From contig JBPOJA010000015.1 of the NCBI GenBank assembly GCA_052034085.1, positions 22,603 through 86,602 of the forward strand: DNA of 64,000 bases, read 5' to 3'. Positions 35,657-43,795 of this stretch are shown piece after piece (position 1 is the stretch's first letter; every line of letters begins with the position of its first letter). Source of the DNA: UBA1426 sp052034085 (GTDB lineage Bacteria > Bacillota > Clostridia > Peptostreptococcales > Anaerovoracaceae). A program made the translations under genes and the position numbers. Under the pieces are notes generated by a model. It had not been told where the DNA came from, searched no databases, and saw nothing but the letters and a program-made list of their open reading frames with translations.

Positions 35657-36856
35657 TTAACCTCCAACATAAACCCGGGGCACTCTTTTACCTATCCGGC
35701 AGACAATCTCATAGTTGATGGTGCCGGTTTTTTCTGCTACTTCATCGGCCAATATCTCATTTTCACCTTGCCGGCCTATCAAAACCACCTCATCTCCAAG
35801 CTCCACTCCGGGAATGTCAGTCACGTCTATCATGCACTGGTCCATGCAGATGTTGCCCACCACCGGGGCAAACCGGCCTTTGACCAGAACCCGACCTTTT
35901 CCTGACAAAAATCTGGGGTAACCGTCAGCATAACCTAAAGGCAGGGTGGCGATTATGCTTACTCTTTCCGTGGTGAATTTGCGACCATAACTGATAGAGG
36001 TACCGGCAGGCACTGTCTTGATAAAACTGATATTTGCTTTCAGACTCATGGCAGGTTTCAAATCAATAATGGATTTATCCACTTCGTTAGAAGGATAGCA
36101 TCCGTATATAATGATGCCGGGCCGCACCGCATCAAAGTTGGCCTCCGGCAGTTCCATGACAGCCGCGCTGTTGGCATGGGTCCTGAAACAAGTGGGCACA
36201 CCCAGTTCCCCCAATACTTCAGTCCAATGTTCAAACATCGAAATCTGCTGGCGGGCATAAGTCTTATCCTTTTCATCAGCTGTGGCAAAGTGGGAAAAAA
36301 GTCCCTTGATATTGATTCCCGGAAGTCCCATTATTTTGACTATACCTTCAAAGCTCTTTTCATCGGGGAAAAATCCCACCCGACCCATGCCGGTTTCAAG
36401 GGCAATCAGAACTTCCACGGTTTTCCCTTCACCTTGGAAAGATTCTATCCGGCCGCCGGCAGCCAACTCACGCCTGACAAGCTCATTGGATAAAACCTCT
36501 GCATCCCGGAAATTTGTAATTACAGGGGTGAAACCATAATCTATAACAGCTCCGGCGGCACCTTCAGGAGCCGGGCCCAGAATCACAACAGGAACATCGA
36601 TGCCGGCTTCCCGCAGTTCTATGGCTTCGCTGATGGTAGCAACTCCTAAAGTTTCGACCCCATTTTTTAAAAGGACTTTAGAAACCTCCACTGCACCGTG
36701 ACCGTAACCATCGGCCTTAACAACACCTATTATGGGAGTTGTTCCCACCAGTCGCTTTATTTCCTTTATATTATGATCTATACATGACAAGTCGATCTCA
36801 GCCCTGACAGCTCTCAGGCTACTGTCAAGCAGGGCTCCGGAATTACTTTTACCCAT
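35657..36856 (-). CDS. alr: Alanine racemase
   Basis: A 399-residue PLP enzyme that interconverts L- and D-alanine for peptidoglycan, and possibly processes the D-alanine released by the OrtAB thiolase. The PLP lysine is in VVKADGYGHGA, the second catalytic base Tyr in ISYGRKF, and the C-terminal beta domain includes MDQCMIDVTDIP. Length is normal for Alr. A GGAGGTG ribosome site precedes the ATG. It is divergent from the glutamate-synthase-like gene, with 95 bases between the start codons. Confidence 0.95.
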   Translation of the reverse strand: MGKSNSGALLDSSLRAVRAEIDLSCIDHNIKEIKRLVGTTPIIGVVKADGYGHGAVEVSKVLLKNGVETLGVATISEAIELREAGIDVPVVILGPAPEGAAGAVIDYGFTPVITNFRDAEVLSNELVRRELAAGGRIESFQGEGKTVEVLIALETGMGRVGFFPDEKSFEGIVKIMGLPGINIKGLFSHFATADEKDKTYARQQISMFEHWTEVLGELGVPTCFRTHANSAAVMELPEANFDAVRPGIIIYGCYPSNEVDKSIIDLKPAMSLKANISFIKTVPAGTSISYGRKFTTERVSIIATLPLGYADGYPRFLSGKGRVLVKGRFAPVVGNICMDQCMIDVTDIPGVELGDEVVLIGRQGENEILADEVAEKTGTINYEIVCRIGKRVPRVYVGG

Positions 36857-36902
36857 GATTGCACCTCCACTTTGGAGTATATACCAAAATATGCAAAAGG
36901 TG

Positions 36903-36908
36903 TATAAT
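36903..36908 (+). promoter_or_regulatory. Probable -10 box for the glutamate-synthase-like gene
   Basis: A perfect TATAAT lies 44 bases before the ATG at 36952, in the divergent region next to alr. No convincing -35 hexamer is seen at the usual distance. Confidence 0.4.
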
Positions 36909-36951
36909 TAGACATGAGTTAGCATCGTATAACCAAAAAAGGAGGTGCATC

Positions 36952-38481
36952 ATGTCTTATTCTCCGCCGCTTGAGTCGGCTTTCAACGATACCAGGTTAA
37001 GGAGCCGGCATCTGAATGCTCTGTCTGGCATGTGCTCGTTTTGTACGGCAGAGTGCCCGGGGACCTGTGAAATAGGCTTATCAGCGGTCCTGGGTGCCAG
37101 TGCGGTCTATCCCACAAATACGGGGAACAATCAGGTGGCATCAGAAAAAATATATCCTTTCGATTATTCTCACTTCAACATAAATGGCAGAGTTTTTGGA
37201 GCCATGGGAGCAGAGGCTGACATGGAGGAGGCTACGATTTTTAATGTTGACTTGTCCTCTGACTACGGCATTCTTCACTCGGTCAAACAGACCATGCCAA
37301 TCATATTGCCCGCCTTAATAAAACTCAATTGGAAGGATTATTTCGGAGGTGCCGCCATGGCCGGCGTATCCTGCGTCATAGGAGAAGATGCTATCACAAA
37401 AGTGACAAGCACGGTTATGGACCGGGGCAAATTAGTAGAGGCCCCCTGGCTGGGCGAAGTTCTTGATTCTTTCCGTAAATACGACCGGGGATATGGCAAG
37501 ATAATTTTACAGGTCAACATAGAAGATGACATGAAAGGAGTCTGTGAATATGCCGTAGAAAAACACGGGGCAGATGCCATTGAGTTCAAATTTGGCCAGT
37601 CGGCCAAGGGGACCCAGCCCATGCTGGCTATTAAAGATTATGACGAGGCTCTGAGACTCAAAAAAGAAGTGGGAGCTGTGGTCTGTCCCGACCCCGAAGA
37701 CCCGGAAATCATGGTCAAAATTGCCGACGGCTGTGGGCCCAACTTCTATATGTTTTCCCGCCTTCCCCAGTGGACCGAGGAATATCTGGACAAGCGCATT
37801 AAAGCATTAGGAGAAATGGGAGTTAAGAATTTTTATTTCAAAATGGCAGGCTACGATCCGGAAGATTTGGAAAGAGTACTTCGGATTGCATCGGCCATGA
37901 AAGTTGATATGATTACTTTCGACGGGGCAGGCGGAGGGTCGGGATACAGCCCCTGCAAGATGATGAACGAGTGGGGCCTGCCCGCCATTATGATGGAGGC
38001 CGCCCTGGTTTCCATCTGCAAAAAGTTAGAAAAAGAAGGAGCAAGCCTTCCGGCCATAGCTTTAACCGGCGGTTTTTCCACAGAAGATCAGATATTTAAG
38101 GCATTGGCTCTGGGCGCACCCTATATAACCCATATTGGCCTTTGCAGGGCGGCCATGGCTGCAGCCACCAGCGGTGAGAAGGTGGGCGAACTGATAAAAG
38201 CAGGCCAAGTACCCGCTCATTTGAAAAAATACGGATCTACGATAGAAGAAATCTTCAAGGATCTGCCGGATCTCCGGGCCATATATGGTAAAGATGCAAA
38301 CAATTTTTCACCCGGGGCCATAGGAGTATTCTCCTATCTTAATCGCATAGCAAACGGCCTCCGCCACTTCAGCGCCCTAAACCGCAAGTTCAACATTAGG
38401 CTTTTGGACCAAAAGGATGTGATTCCCCTTACCGGGGATGCCAGGGATATGCTAAACCAAATCAAAGGAGAAAACTTATAA
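36952..38481 (+). CDS. FMN-binding glutamate-synthase-domain protein
   Basis: A 509-residue protein related to the FMN/Fe-S synthase domain of glutamate synthase (GltB), without the amidotransferase domain. Visible parts are an N-terminal Cys cluster (GMCSFCTAECPGTCEIG) that may hold an Fe-S centre, a TIM-barrel with FDGAGGGSGYSPCKM (the conserved phosphate/FMN loop) and IALTGGFSTEDQIFKALALGA. Such stand-alone proteins occur in anaerobic amino-acid fermenters, and their reaction is not established. Translationally adjacent to the homoserine-dehydrogenase-like gene (stop TAA directly followed by ATG), which suggests a joint pathway. Start chosen from GGAGGTG upstream of 36952. Confidence 0.8.
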   Translation: MSYSPPLESAFNDTRLRSRHLNALSGMCSFCTAECPGTCEIGLSAVLGASAVYPTNTGNNQVASEKIYPFDYSHFNINGRVFGAMGAEADMEEATIFNVDLSSDYGILHSVKQTMPIILPALIKLNWKDYFGGAAMAGVSCVIGEDAITKVTSTVMDRGKLVEAPWLGEVLDSFRKYDRGYGKIILQVNIEDDMKGVCEYAVEKHGADAIEFKFGQSAKGTQPMLAIKDYDEALRLKKEVGAVVCPDPEDPEIMVKIADGCGPNFYMFSRLPQWTEEYLDKRIKALGEMGVKNFYFKMAGYDPEDLERVLRIASAMKVDMITFDGAGGGSGYSPCKMMNEWGLPAIMMEAALVSICKKLEKEGASLPAIALTGGFSTEDQIFKALALGAPYITHIGLCRAAMAAATSGEKVGELIKAGQVPAHLKKYGSTIEEIFKDLPDLRAIYGKDANNFSPGAIGVFSYLNRIANGLRHFSALNRKFNIRLLDQKDVIPLTGDARDMLNQIKGENL

Positions 38482-39489
38482 ATGGATAAACAGACAGTCA
38501 AACTTGCCCTCATAGGTTTCGGCAATGTGGGCCAGGCCTTTGTCCGCTTGCTTTTGGATAAGCAGGAGGAAATAGATAAAGAATACGGCTGCCAAGTCCT
38601 GGTAACCGTTATAGCCACCGGGAGCCGGGGATGCTTTTATAATCCGGAGGGTCTGGACTTAAGCCAGGCTCTGGCAGACCTTAGTAAAACAGAAAAAAGC
38701 CCCCTGACCACTGACGAATTAATTCAGCAGGCAGATTACGACGTTCTCCTTGAACTAACTCCCCTAAACATTGAAACGGGGCAGCCCGCCATCAGCCATG
38801 TGGAGGCCGCCCTATCCGGGGCAAAACATGTAATCACCGCCAACAAAGGCCCCATAGCCATTGATTACAGGCGATTGAGCCGGATAGCCCAGGAAAAAGG
38901 AGCCAAGTTCCTTTTCGAAACCACGGTTATGGACGGAGCCCCCATTTTCAACCTGGTTAAGGACACCTTGCCCCTTTGCAAAATCACAGGCTTCAGAGGC
39001 ATCTTAAACTCCACCACAAACTTCCTCCTGGAAGAGATGGCAAAAGGAGTCAGTTATGAAGATGCACTGGCAGAAGGCAGGCGGCGGGGTTTTGTGGAAG
39101 CAGATCCTGCTATGGATACCCGGGGCTTCGATGCGGCAGGCAAGACGGCAGCTCTTTTGAATGTTCTCATGGACGGCAACGTTACTCCTGAAGACATAGA
39201 AAGGGAAGGCATAGAAAAAGTCACATTAGAAGACCTGGCGAGAGCGGAAAAAGAAGGCAAGGTTCTGAAGCTCATTTGCCGGGGTGAAATGATTGAGGGC
39301 AAGGCCAAAGGCTCGGTAAAGCTTGAGGCTATAGACAAAAAAGATATGCTGGCCGGTGTGACCGGTACAACTTCAATTCTCAGCATCCATACCGACCTTA
39401 TGAAAACCGTTACGGTAGTTGAACATGAGCCGGATATTGAACAGACGGCTTACGGCCCCTTTTCAGACCTCCTGCGGATTTTGTCTTGA
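38482..39489 (+). CDS. Homoserine-dehydrogenase-like oxidoreductase
   Basis: A 335-residue NAD(P)-dependent protein like homoserine dehydrogenase: Rossmann motif LALIGFGNVGQAFV, ITANKGPIAIDY, the substrate loop GILNSTTNFLLEEM and DAAGKTAALLNVL containing the catalytic Lys. It ends after the catalytic domain and has no C-terminal ACT domain, so it lacks the usual feedback site. No aspartate kinase or threonine genes are nearby; instead it is coupled to the FMN glutamate-synthase-domain gene, so it may act in catabolism of a 3-oxo or 3-hydroxy amino acid rather than in threonine synthesis. It converges with the EamA gene, overlapping by 27 bases. Confidence 0.82.
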   Translation: MDKQTVKLALIGFGNVGQAFVRLLLDKQEEIDKEYGCQVLVTVIATGSRGCFYNPEGLDLSQALADLSKTEKSPLTTDELIQQADYDVLLELTPLNIETGQPAISHVEAALSGAKHVITANKGPIAIDYRRLSRIAQEKGAKFLFETTVMDGAPIFNLVKDTLPLCKITGFRGILNSTTNFLLEEMAKGVSYEDALAEGRRRGFVEADPAMDTRGFDAAGKTAALLNVLMDGNVTPEDIEREGIEKVTLEDLARAEKEGKVLKLICRGEMIEGKAKGSVKLEAIDKKDMLAGVTGTTSILSIHTDLMKTVTVVEHEPDIEQTAYGPFSDLLRILS

Positions 39490-40314
39490 ACTCCAGATGG
39501 TCCAGCTGACAATTGCCGAAATAACTACCACTCCGCCTATCAGGGCGAAGAAGCCCGGGACTTCGTGGTAAAAGAGGAGAACCCAGATAGGGTTGAGCAA
39601 GGGCTCTATGGCACTGATCAGGGAGCAGGCCAGAGGAGAAAGCTGCCTGACGGCAATGTTATAAAGAACATAGGGTATGCCCAGTTGGAATATACCCATA
39701 GTCAGGATTATGCCAATTGATACCGGGTTTAAAGGGGTTGGAGTAAAAAAGGCAAAAGGCATACCCACTGCTGCTGTCATCAGATGGCCCATAAGTATTC
39801 CGCTGGACCTGGTTGCATCGTCTGCATTTCCCGTGGTTGCAAACATAGCTCCAAAGAAAAGGCCGGCTCCCAGGGCAAGTATATTGCCCCAGAAATAGCC
39901 GCTGGAAATCTTGTCAAGAAAGAATAGAGAAATTCCCAGAACTGTTGCTCCCACAGTGATTATGTCTCCCGGACGAAAGCGCTGCTTATAGAATAAGGCA
40001 GATATAATTAAAATCCAGACAGGGGCGGAGTATTGCAGGACTATGGCATTGGCAGCAGTAGTCAATTTGTTTGCGATGATGAACAGTGCATAGATGTTTA
40101 CAAAGAAAAAGCCCAAAAGTAGAGCGAATTTACTAAAAACAAAATCGATTTTTTCTTTTCTCATAAAAATATAATAAACTCCGGCGGAAATCAGGCTCCT
40201 GGCCCCGGCTATGGTCATAGGATTCCAAGCCATTAGTTTAATGAAAAGCCCTCCCGTGCTCCAGAGGGCCGCACAGGCAATCATTGCAAGATAAGCCTTG
40301 GTGTTTTGATTCAT
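39463..40314 (-). CDS. EamA-family (DMT) transporter
   Basis: A 283-residue protein with ten predicted helices in two EamA repeats (MIACAALWSTGGLFIKLMAW first; the second around NILALGAGLFFGAMFATTGN and ending LLNPIWVLLFYHEVPG). It is probably an exporter of amino acids or related metabolites; the substrate is unknown. It starts at the ATG 40314 with AAAGGATGG upstream. It is divergent from ybaK. It is distinct from the EamA protein at 24 kb. Confidence 0.88.
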   Translation of the reverse strand: MNQNTKAYLAMIACAALWSTGGLFIKLMAWNPMTIAGARSLISAGVYYIFMRKEKIDFVFSKFALLLGFFFVNIYALFIIANKLTTAANAIVLQYSAPVWILIISALFYKQRFRPGDIITVGATVLGISLFFLDKISSGYFWGNILALGAGLFFGAMFATTGNADDATRSSGILMGHLMTAAVGMPFAFFTPTPLNPVSIGIILTMGIFQLGIPYVLYNIAVRQLSPLACSLISAIEPLLNPIWVLLFYHEVPGFFALIGGVVVISAIVSWTIWSSRQNPQEV

Positions 40315-40382
40315 ATCGGGAATCCCATCCTTTAATTTGACATTTAATACTTACATAGATATGATACCCGAGAGGTGATAAT

Positions 40383-40856
40383 GTGTCTATTGAAAAAGTA
40401 AAAGAATATCTTAAGCAGTGGGACAGGGACAAGGACGTTATAGAGTTTGATCAATCCAGCGCCACTGTGGAACTGGCGGCTGAGGCTGCCGGAGTCATTC
40501 CCGCCAGAATAGCCAAAACCATGTCCTTTTACCAGGACGAAGGGGCAGTCCTGGTGGTCACAGCAGGAGATGCCAAAATCGATAATGGCAAATTCAAAAG
40601 ATTTTTTGGCATGAAAGCCAAAATGCTCACGCCGGATGATGTCCTGAAATTCACAGGTTTCGAAATCGGCGGAGTCTGTCCCTTTGCCATAGAAAGGGAC
40701 GATGTGAAGATTTACTGCGATGTTTCCATGAAAAGGTTTGACACGGTCTTTCCTGCCTGCGGAACAGGAAATTCAGCCATAGAAGTAACTTGCGATGACC
40801 TGTTCATTTACAGCAGGGCCCTGGAATGGGTTGACCTATGCAAGGGCTGGGACTAG
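40383..40856 (+). CDS. ybaK: YbaK/EbsC-type aminoacyl-tRNA deacylase
   Basis: A 157-residue single-domain protein of the YbaK/ProX editing family, which removes mischarged amino acids (typically Cys from tRNA-Pro). Features are the substrate-binding KTMSFYQDEGAVLVVTAGDAKID, GFEIGGVCPFAI and the C-terminal CGTGNSAIEV. It starts with GTG behind GAGAGGTGAT. The family call is firm; the exact tRNA is inferred. It is convergent with lysO. Confidence 0.9.
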   Translation: MSIEKVKEYLKQWDRDKDVIEFDQSSATVELAAEAAGVIPARIAKTMSFYQDEGAVLVVTAGDAKIDNGKFKRFFGMKAKMLTPDDVLKFTGFEIGGVCPFAIERDDVKIYCDVSMKRFDTVFPACGTGNSAIEVTCDDLFIYSRALEWVDLCKGWD

Positions 40857-40881
40857 GCCGGCTCAAGGTGCCGGAAAAATA

Positions 40882-41820
40882 TCACAGACTGATAAACAGA
40901 GGTACCAGAACAGGCACCATGGCGCTCTGCACCAGGCCTATGAGGAAGGAATAGATTATTATCCTTTCACCGCACATTCTTTCCAGTACGGGTATGGCCA
41001 CGTCCATGGCAGCTACACCGGGCAGGGCGGCAGCCTCAATGCAGCCGAAGTATTTTGAAACTATGGGTATGAGGACAAGGCCTCCGTATTCCCTGATGAC
41101 ATTATGTATAAAGGCAATCGCCCCGGCTATGGGGTAGCCGTGATCAGTGATAATAATTGGAGCCAGGGTAAACCATCCGAAACCGGATGAGACTGCCAGG
41201 GCTTCTTTCATTGAGAGAGGGAGGAAAACCGACCCCAGTATGGCTCCGGCAAAGGACCCCAGGACAACGACAAAGGGGAAAATCATTATGCGGAAACCTG
41301 CGCTTTTTATGTTGGAAGCTATGGTGCCCGCCAGGCCTATTTCCGTTCCTATTAAAAAGAGCATGGCAGAAAGGCTTACAACTATGAACTTGGAGCTGAA
41401 AATGTCGAAGGCTTTCAGGTCAAAGAGTATGGGAACCAGGGCATAGCCGACAAGAAGCCCCAAGGCAATAGTGACCAGAATGGCCAGGGAAAACTTGTTG
41501 CCGTTGCCGGATTTAACCTTCCCTTCATGAACTGTTGCCTTCATTTCCATGCCAATGAATTTTTTGACCAGAAAAACGGCCAGTACGCTACCTCCCATTA
41601 TGAAAAACGATAAAATAGTCGCTTCAAGGCCGATAGTGTGGAGCTGGGTCACAACTTCCCTGTTAATCCCCATCTTGACTCCCATGACAAACACTATAAG
41701 AAAGACTATGGCGGTCAGTAAAACGCCCAGGAAACCAAATTTATTCCCGTGTTTTCTTGAGAGTGTCCCCAGTATAATGCCTGTCAGTATCATGGACCAA
41801 TAAAATAAAAGAAGCTTCAT
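40882..41820 (-). CDS. lysO: LysO-family lysine exporter
   Basis: A 312-residue membrane protein of the LysO (YbjE, DUF340) family, known in E. coli as an L-lysine exporter. About eight helices are visible. Acid-bearing segments within the membrane (FLIGTEIGLAGTIASNIK, SSGFGWFTLAPIIITDHGYP, NVIREYGGLVLIPI) match the conserved core of the second half. In an amino-acid fermenter it could export lysine or ornithine-like cationic amino acids; only the family is seen directly. The ATG is at 41820. Confidence 0.87.
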   Translation of the reverse strand: MKLLLFYWSMILTGIILGTLSRKHGNKFGFLGVLLTAIVFLIVFVMGVKMGINREVVTQLHTIGLEATILSFFIMGGSVLAVFLVKKFIGMEMKATVHEGKVKSGNGNKFSLAILVTIALGLLVGYALVPILFDLKAFDIFSSKFIVVSLSAMLFLIGTEIGLAGTIASNIKSAGFRIMIFPFVVVLGSFAGAILGSVFLPLSMKEALAVSSGFGWFTLAPIIITDHGYPIAGAIAFIHNVIREYGGLVLIPIVSKYFGCIEAAALPGVAAMDVAIPVLERMCGERIIIYSFLIGLVQSAMVPVLVPLFISL

Positions 41821-41874
41821 CTCAAATATCCTTATTTTTTCACAAAATACTAGCCTTATATTCTAAATAGAAAT

Positions 41875-41900
41875 AAAGGGACTCCCTGGGGAGCCCCTTT
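41875..41900 (-). terminator. Terminator after the peroxiredoxin gene
   Basis: An imperfect stem AAAGGG-A-CTCC / GGAG-C-CCCTTT (one mismatch) with a 4-base loop lies 18 bases beyond the peroxiredoxin stop and is followed on the minus strand by the T-rich ATTTCTATTT. Confidence 0.7.
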
Positions 41901-41918
41901 GTAATTTCACTGCTTGAA

Positions 41919-42644
41919 TCAGTCTTCGAAAGCCTGCTCCACTTTCCATACCTTCCATACATTTCCCACAAGATCGGGGCCGGGATTCAGTACGGGTTTG
42001 CCCGGTTTCCATCCTGATGGAGTGGCCTGGGTTCCTTTGGATTCCCTTACCAGCTGGAAAGCCTGAACCTGTCTTAAGGTTTCGTTGACATTCCTGCCTA
42101 CAGGCGGAGTCAGCACTTCAAAACCCTGAACATTTCCGTCAGGATCTATTATGAATCTGCCCCTTGTTTCAACGCCGGCATCTTCGTCATAAATGCCGTA
42201 CATTTTACCGATGCTGCCATCCTGGTCAGACAGCATTGGGAAGGGTACGTCTTTTCCTATCATTTTGGATAGTTCATTGTCATTCCATACTTTGTGAACA
42301 AATACGCTGTCCACGCTGACGGACAGAACCTGAACACCCAGCTTTTTGAATTCGTCATTTTTGGCAGCAACTGCTGACACTTCAGTTGCTCAGACGAAGG
42401 TGAAGTCACCCGGATAGAAACAGAGGACTACCCATTGACCTTTAAATTCCGAAAGACTAACATTGGCAAATTTGCCGTCAATAAATGCCGGTGCAGTAAA
42501 GTCCGGTGCCGGTTTACCTACTTTTATCATACGCTGACCACTCTCCTTTCCTATGGGGAAATCAGCCGCAGCTGCTACAACAGCCTCAGCCACAGGTTTG
42601 TTTATTGCGGGACGCTGACATCCCGGTTTGAATTCCTCAGGCAT
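41919..42644 (-). CDS. prxU: Selenocysteine-containing peroxiredoxin (PrxU type), UGA read as Sec
   Basis: A 241-residue peroxiredoxin in which the peroxidatic residue is encoded by TGA at 42392-42390, in the context GDFTFV-U-ATEVSAV, where ordinary family members have Cys. The frame continues without any other break to the normal C-terminus (SGWKPGKPVLNPGP). A hairpin directly after the UGA can serve as a SECIS. The resolving-Cys motif VCPA of 2-Cys members is TPSG here, so it resembles the selenoprotein PrxU of Eubacterium acidaminophilum. Two starts are possible: ATG 42644 (AAAGGAGGAC 5 bases upstream; Sec at 85) and internal ATG 42530 (AAAGGAGAG upstream; Sec at 47, 203 residues). It reduces peroxides in the cytoplasm. 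Confidence 0.92.
42367..42392 (-). promoter_or_regulatory. UGA codon and candidate SECIS hairpin of the peroxiredoxin gene
   Basis: Immediately 3' of the UGA (42392-42390) the mRNA can fold GCAACTG (42389-42383) with CAGTTGC (42373-42367), a 7-bp perfect stem with a 9-base loop, AAGTGTCAG. Its position just after the UGA and the G-U in the loop fit bacterial SECIS elements recognised by SelB. Confidence 0.75.
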
Positions 42645-42720
42645 TATGTCCTCCTTTCTGAAATCTTCAAAAGCCTCCATTAGTAATATTTATCTTATCA
42701 TCGTTACTGTAAGGGCGCAA

Positions 42721-43794
42721 CTAGTTGAACAGCTTGATGGTGCCGGAATCGTTTAAATGCTTCAACAGGGACAGAGTAATGGGAAAACCCAGAAGGCCTA
42801 TTAAACCAAAGAGCTGGGCTCCAATAAACAGGCTGAGCAAAGTTACCACAGGGTGCAGCCCTATGCGGCTGCCTACAATTTTTGGCTCGATAATATTTCT
42901 TATAACGGTTACTACTAAATAGATTATTAGCAAACTAATGGCAAGCTGAACATTCTGCTGAAGCAGGCTGATTAAAGCCCATGGAATCATTATGCCTCCG
43001 GTACCCAGTACAGGCAGGATATCAAAAAGTGCAATCAATATCGCAGCCATGAAGGGTTTTTCAATGCCGATTATGCTAAAACCAAGATAAAGCTCCGTAA
43101 AGGTAATGGACATTATCAGTGCATAAGATCCGATGCAGACAAATAAGGTACCGACGATATAGTTTTTAATTTCTTTGAACAAAGGCTGATAGCGTTCCGG
43201 AACCTGTCTTACTAAGAATCCCGTCAGTAGTTCGTAGTCCATGGTCATGAAAAAAGTAGAAATTATCATCAGAAGAGTTTTTATGAAGACCATAGGCAGG
43301 GAGGAAGCTATGCCCGAAATCAGGCCAACCAGTTTTACAGAAATGCCTGATACCAGATCACCCACCAGTTGAATGAACTGTGCAAAGACATCATTTAAAA
43401 ATGACTGCAGGCTGGGATCCACTTTTGACACACTGATTTCAATATCATCAAAGAGTTTTGTAAGTGCAGGTACAATCTGGTCTTTGTACTGCACCGGCAG
43501 TCCTGAAATAAAATCAGCCAGCAAAGAAATGAGCTTTGCGCCAATGAGAGAAATAACCAGGCCAAGGCAACAGAAAAAGAGCAGGACCATAATGAAAGCA
43601 ATTAATTTATATGGTGCTTTTGTTTTCCTGCTGATAAAATTTGCGGGCCTTCTTATTACGTAAGCAAAAATAGCGGCAAAAATAAAAGGCGATGCCAGTT
43701 TGAAGCCATATCGCAAAACAACGCAAACCAGCAGGCCAATGAGGCCGGCAAACAGCATATTGACGATGAACTTTTTCTGCCTTGAATAATCCAA
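42721..43794 (-). CDS. ytvI: YtvI/AI-2E-family integral membrane protein
   Basis: A 357-residue membrane protein of the AI-2E/UPF0118 family, closest in pattern to the sporulation membrane protein YtvI: paired N-terminal helices, a long extracytoplasmic loop (ISGLPVQYKDQIVPALTKLFDD...), and the C-terminal block LFDILPVLGTGGIMIPWALI and IIEPKIVGSRIGLHPV. I take TTG at 43794, directly after the stop of the upstream gene, with AAAGGA 8 bases upstream; a longer frame running into the GGDEF gene is spurious. The function of YtvI in spore formation is not defined, and a general exporter role is also possible. Confidence 0.82.
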   Translation of the reverse strand: MDYSRQKKFIVNMLFAGLIGLLVCVVLRYGFKLASPFIFAAIFAYVIRRPANFISRKTKAPYKLIAFIMVLLFFCCLGLVISLIGAKLISLLADFISGLPVQYKDQIVPALTKLFDDIEISVSKVDPSLQSFLNDVFAQFIQLVGDLVSGISVKLVGLISGIASSLPMVFIKTLLMIISTFFMTMDYELLTGFLVRQVPERYQPLFKEIKNYIVGTLFVCIGSYALIMSITFTELYLGFSIIGIEKPFMAAILIALFDILPVLGTGGIMIPWALISLLQQNVQLAISLLIIYLVVTVIRNIIEPKIVGSRIGLHPVVTLLSLFIGAQLFGLIGLLGFPITLSLLKHLNDSGTIKLFN

Positions 43795-43795
43795 T

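Noticed and set aside
35495..35921. Plus-strand open frames over the alanine racemase 3' end
   Set aside because: They are antisense to a well-conserved enzyme, lack ribosome sites and resemble no known protein.
41919..42680. Two separate genes (a 96-residue and a 153-residue protein) or a frameshifted peroxiredoxin
   Set aside because: Both parts are in one frame divided only by TGA at the catalytic position with a hairpin behind it, so a single selenoprotein explains them.
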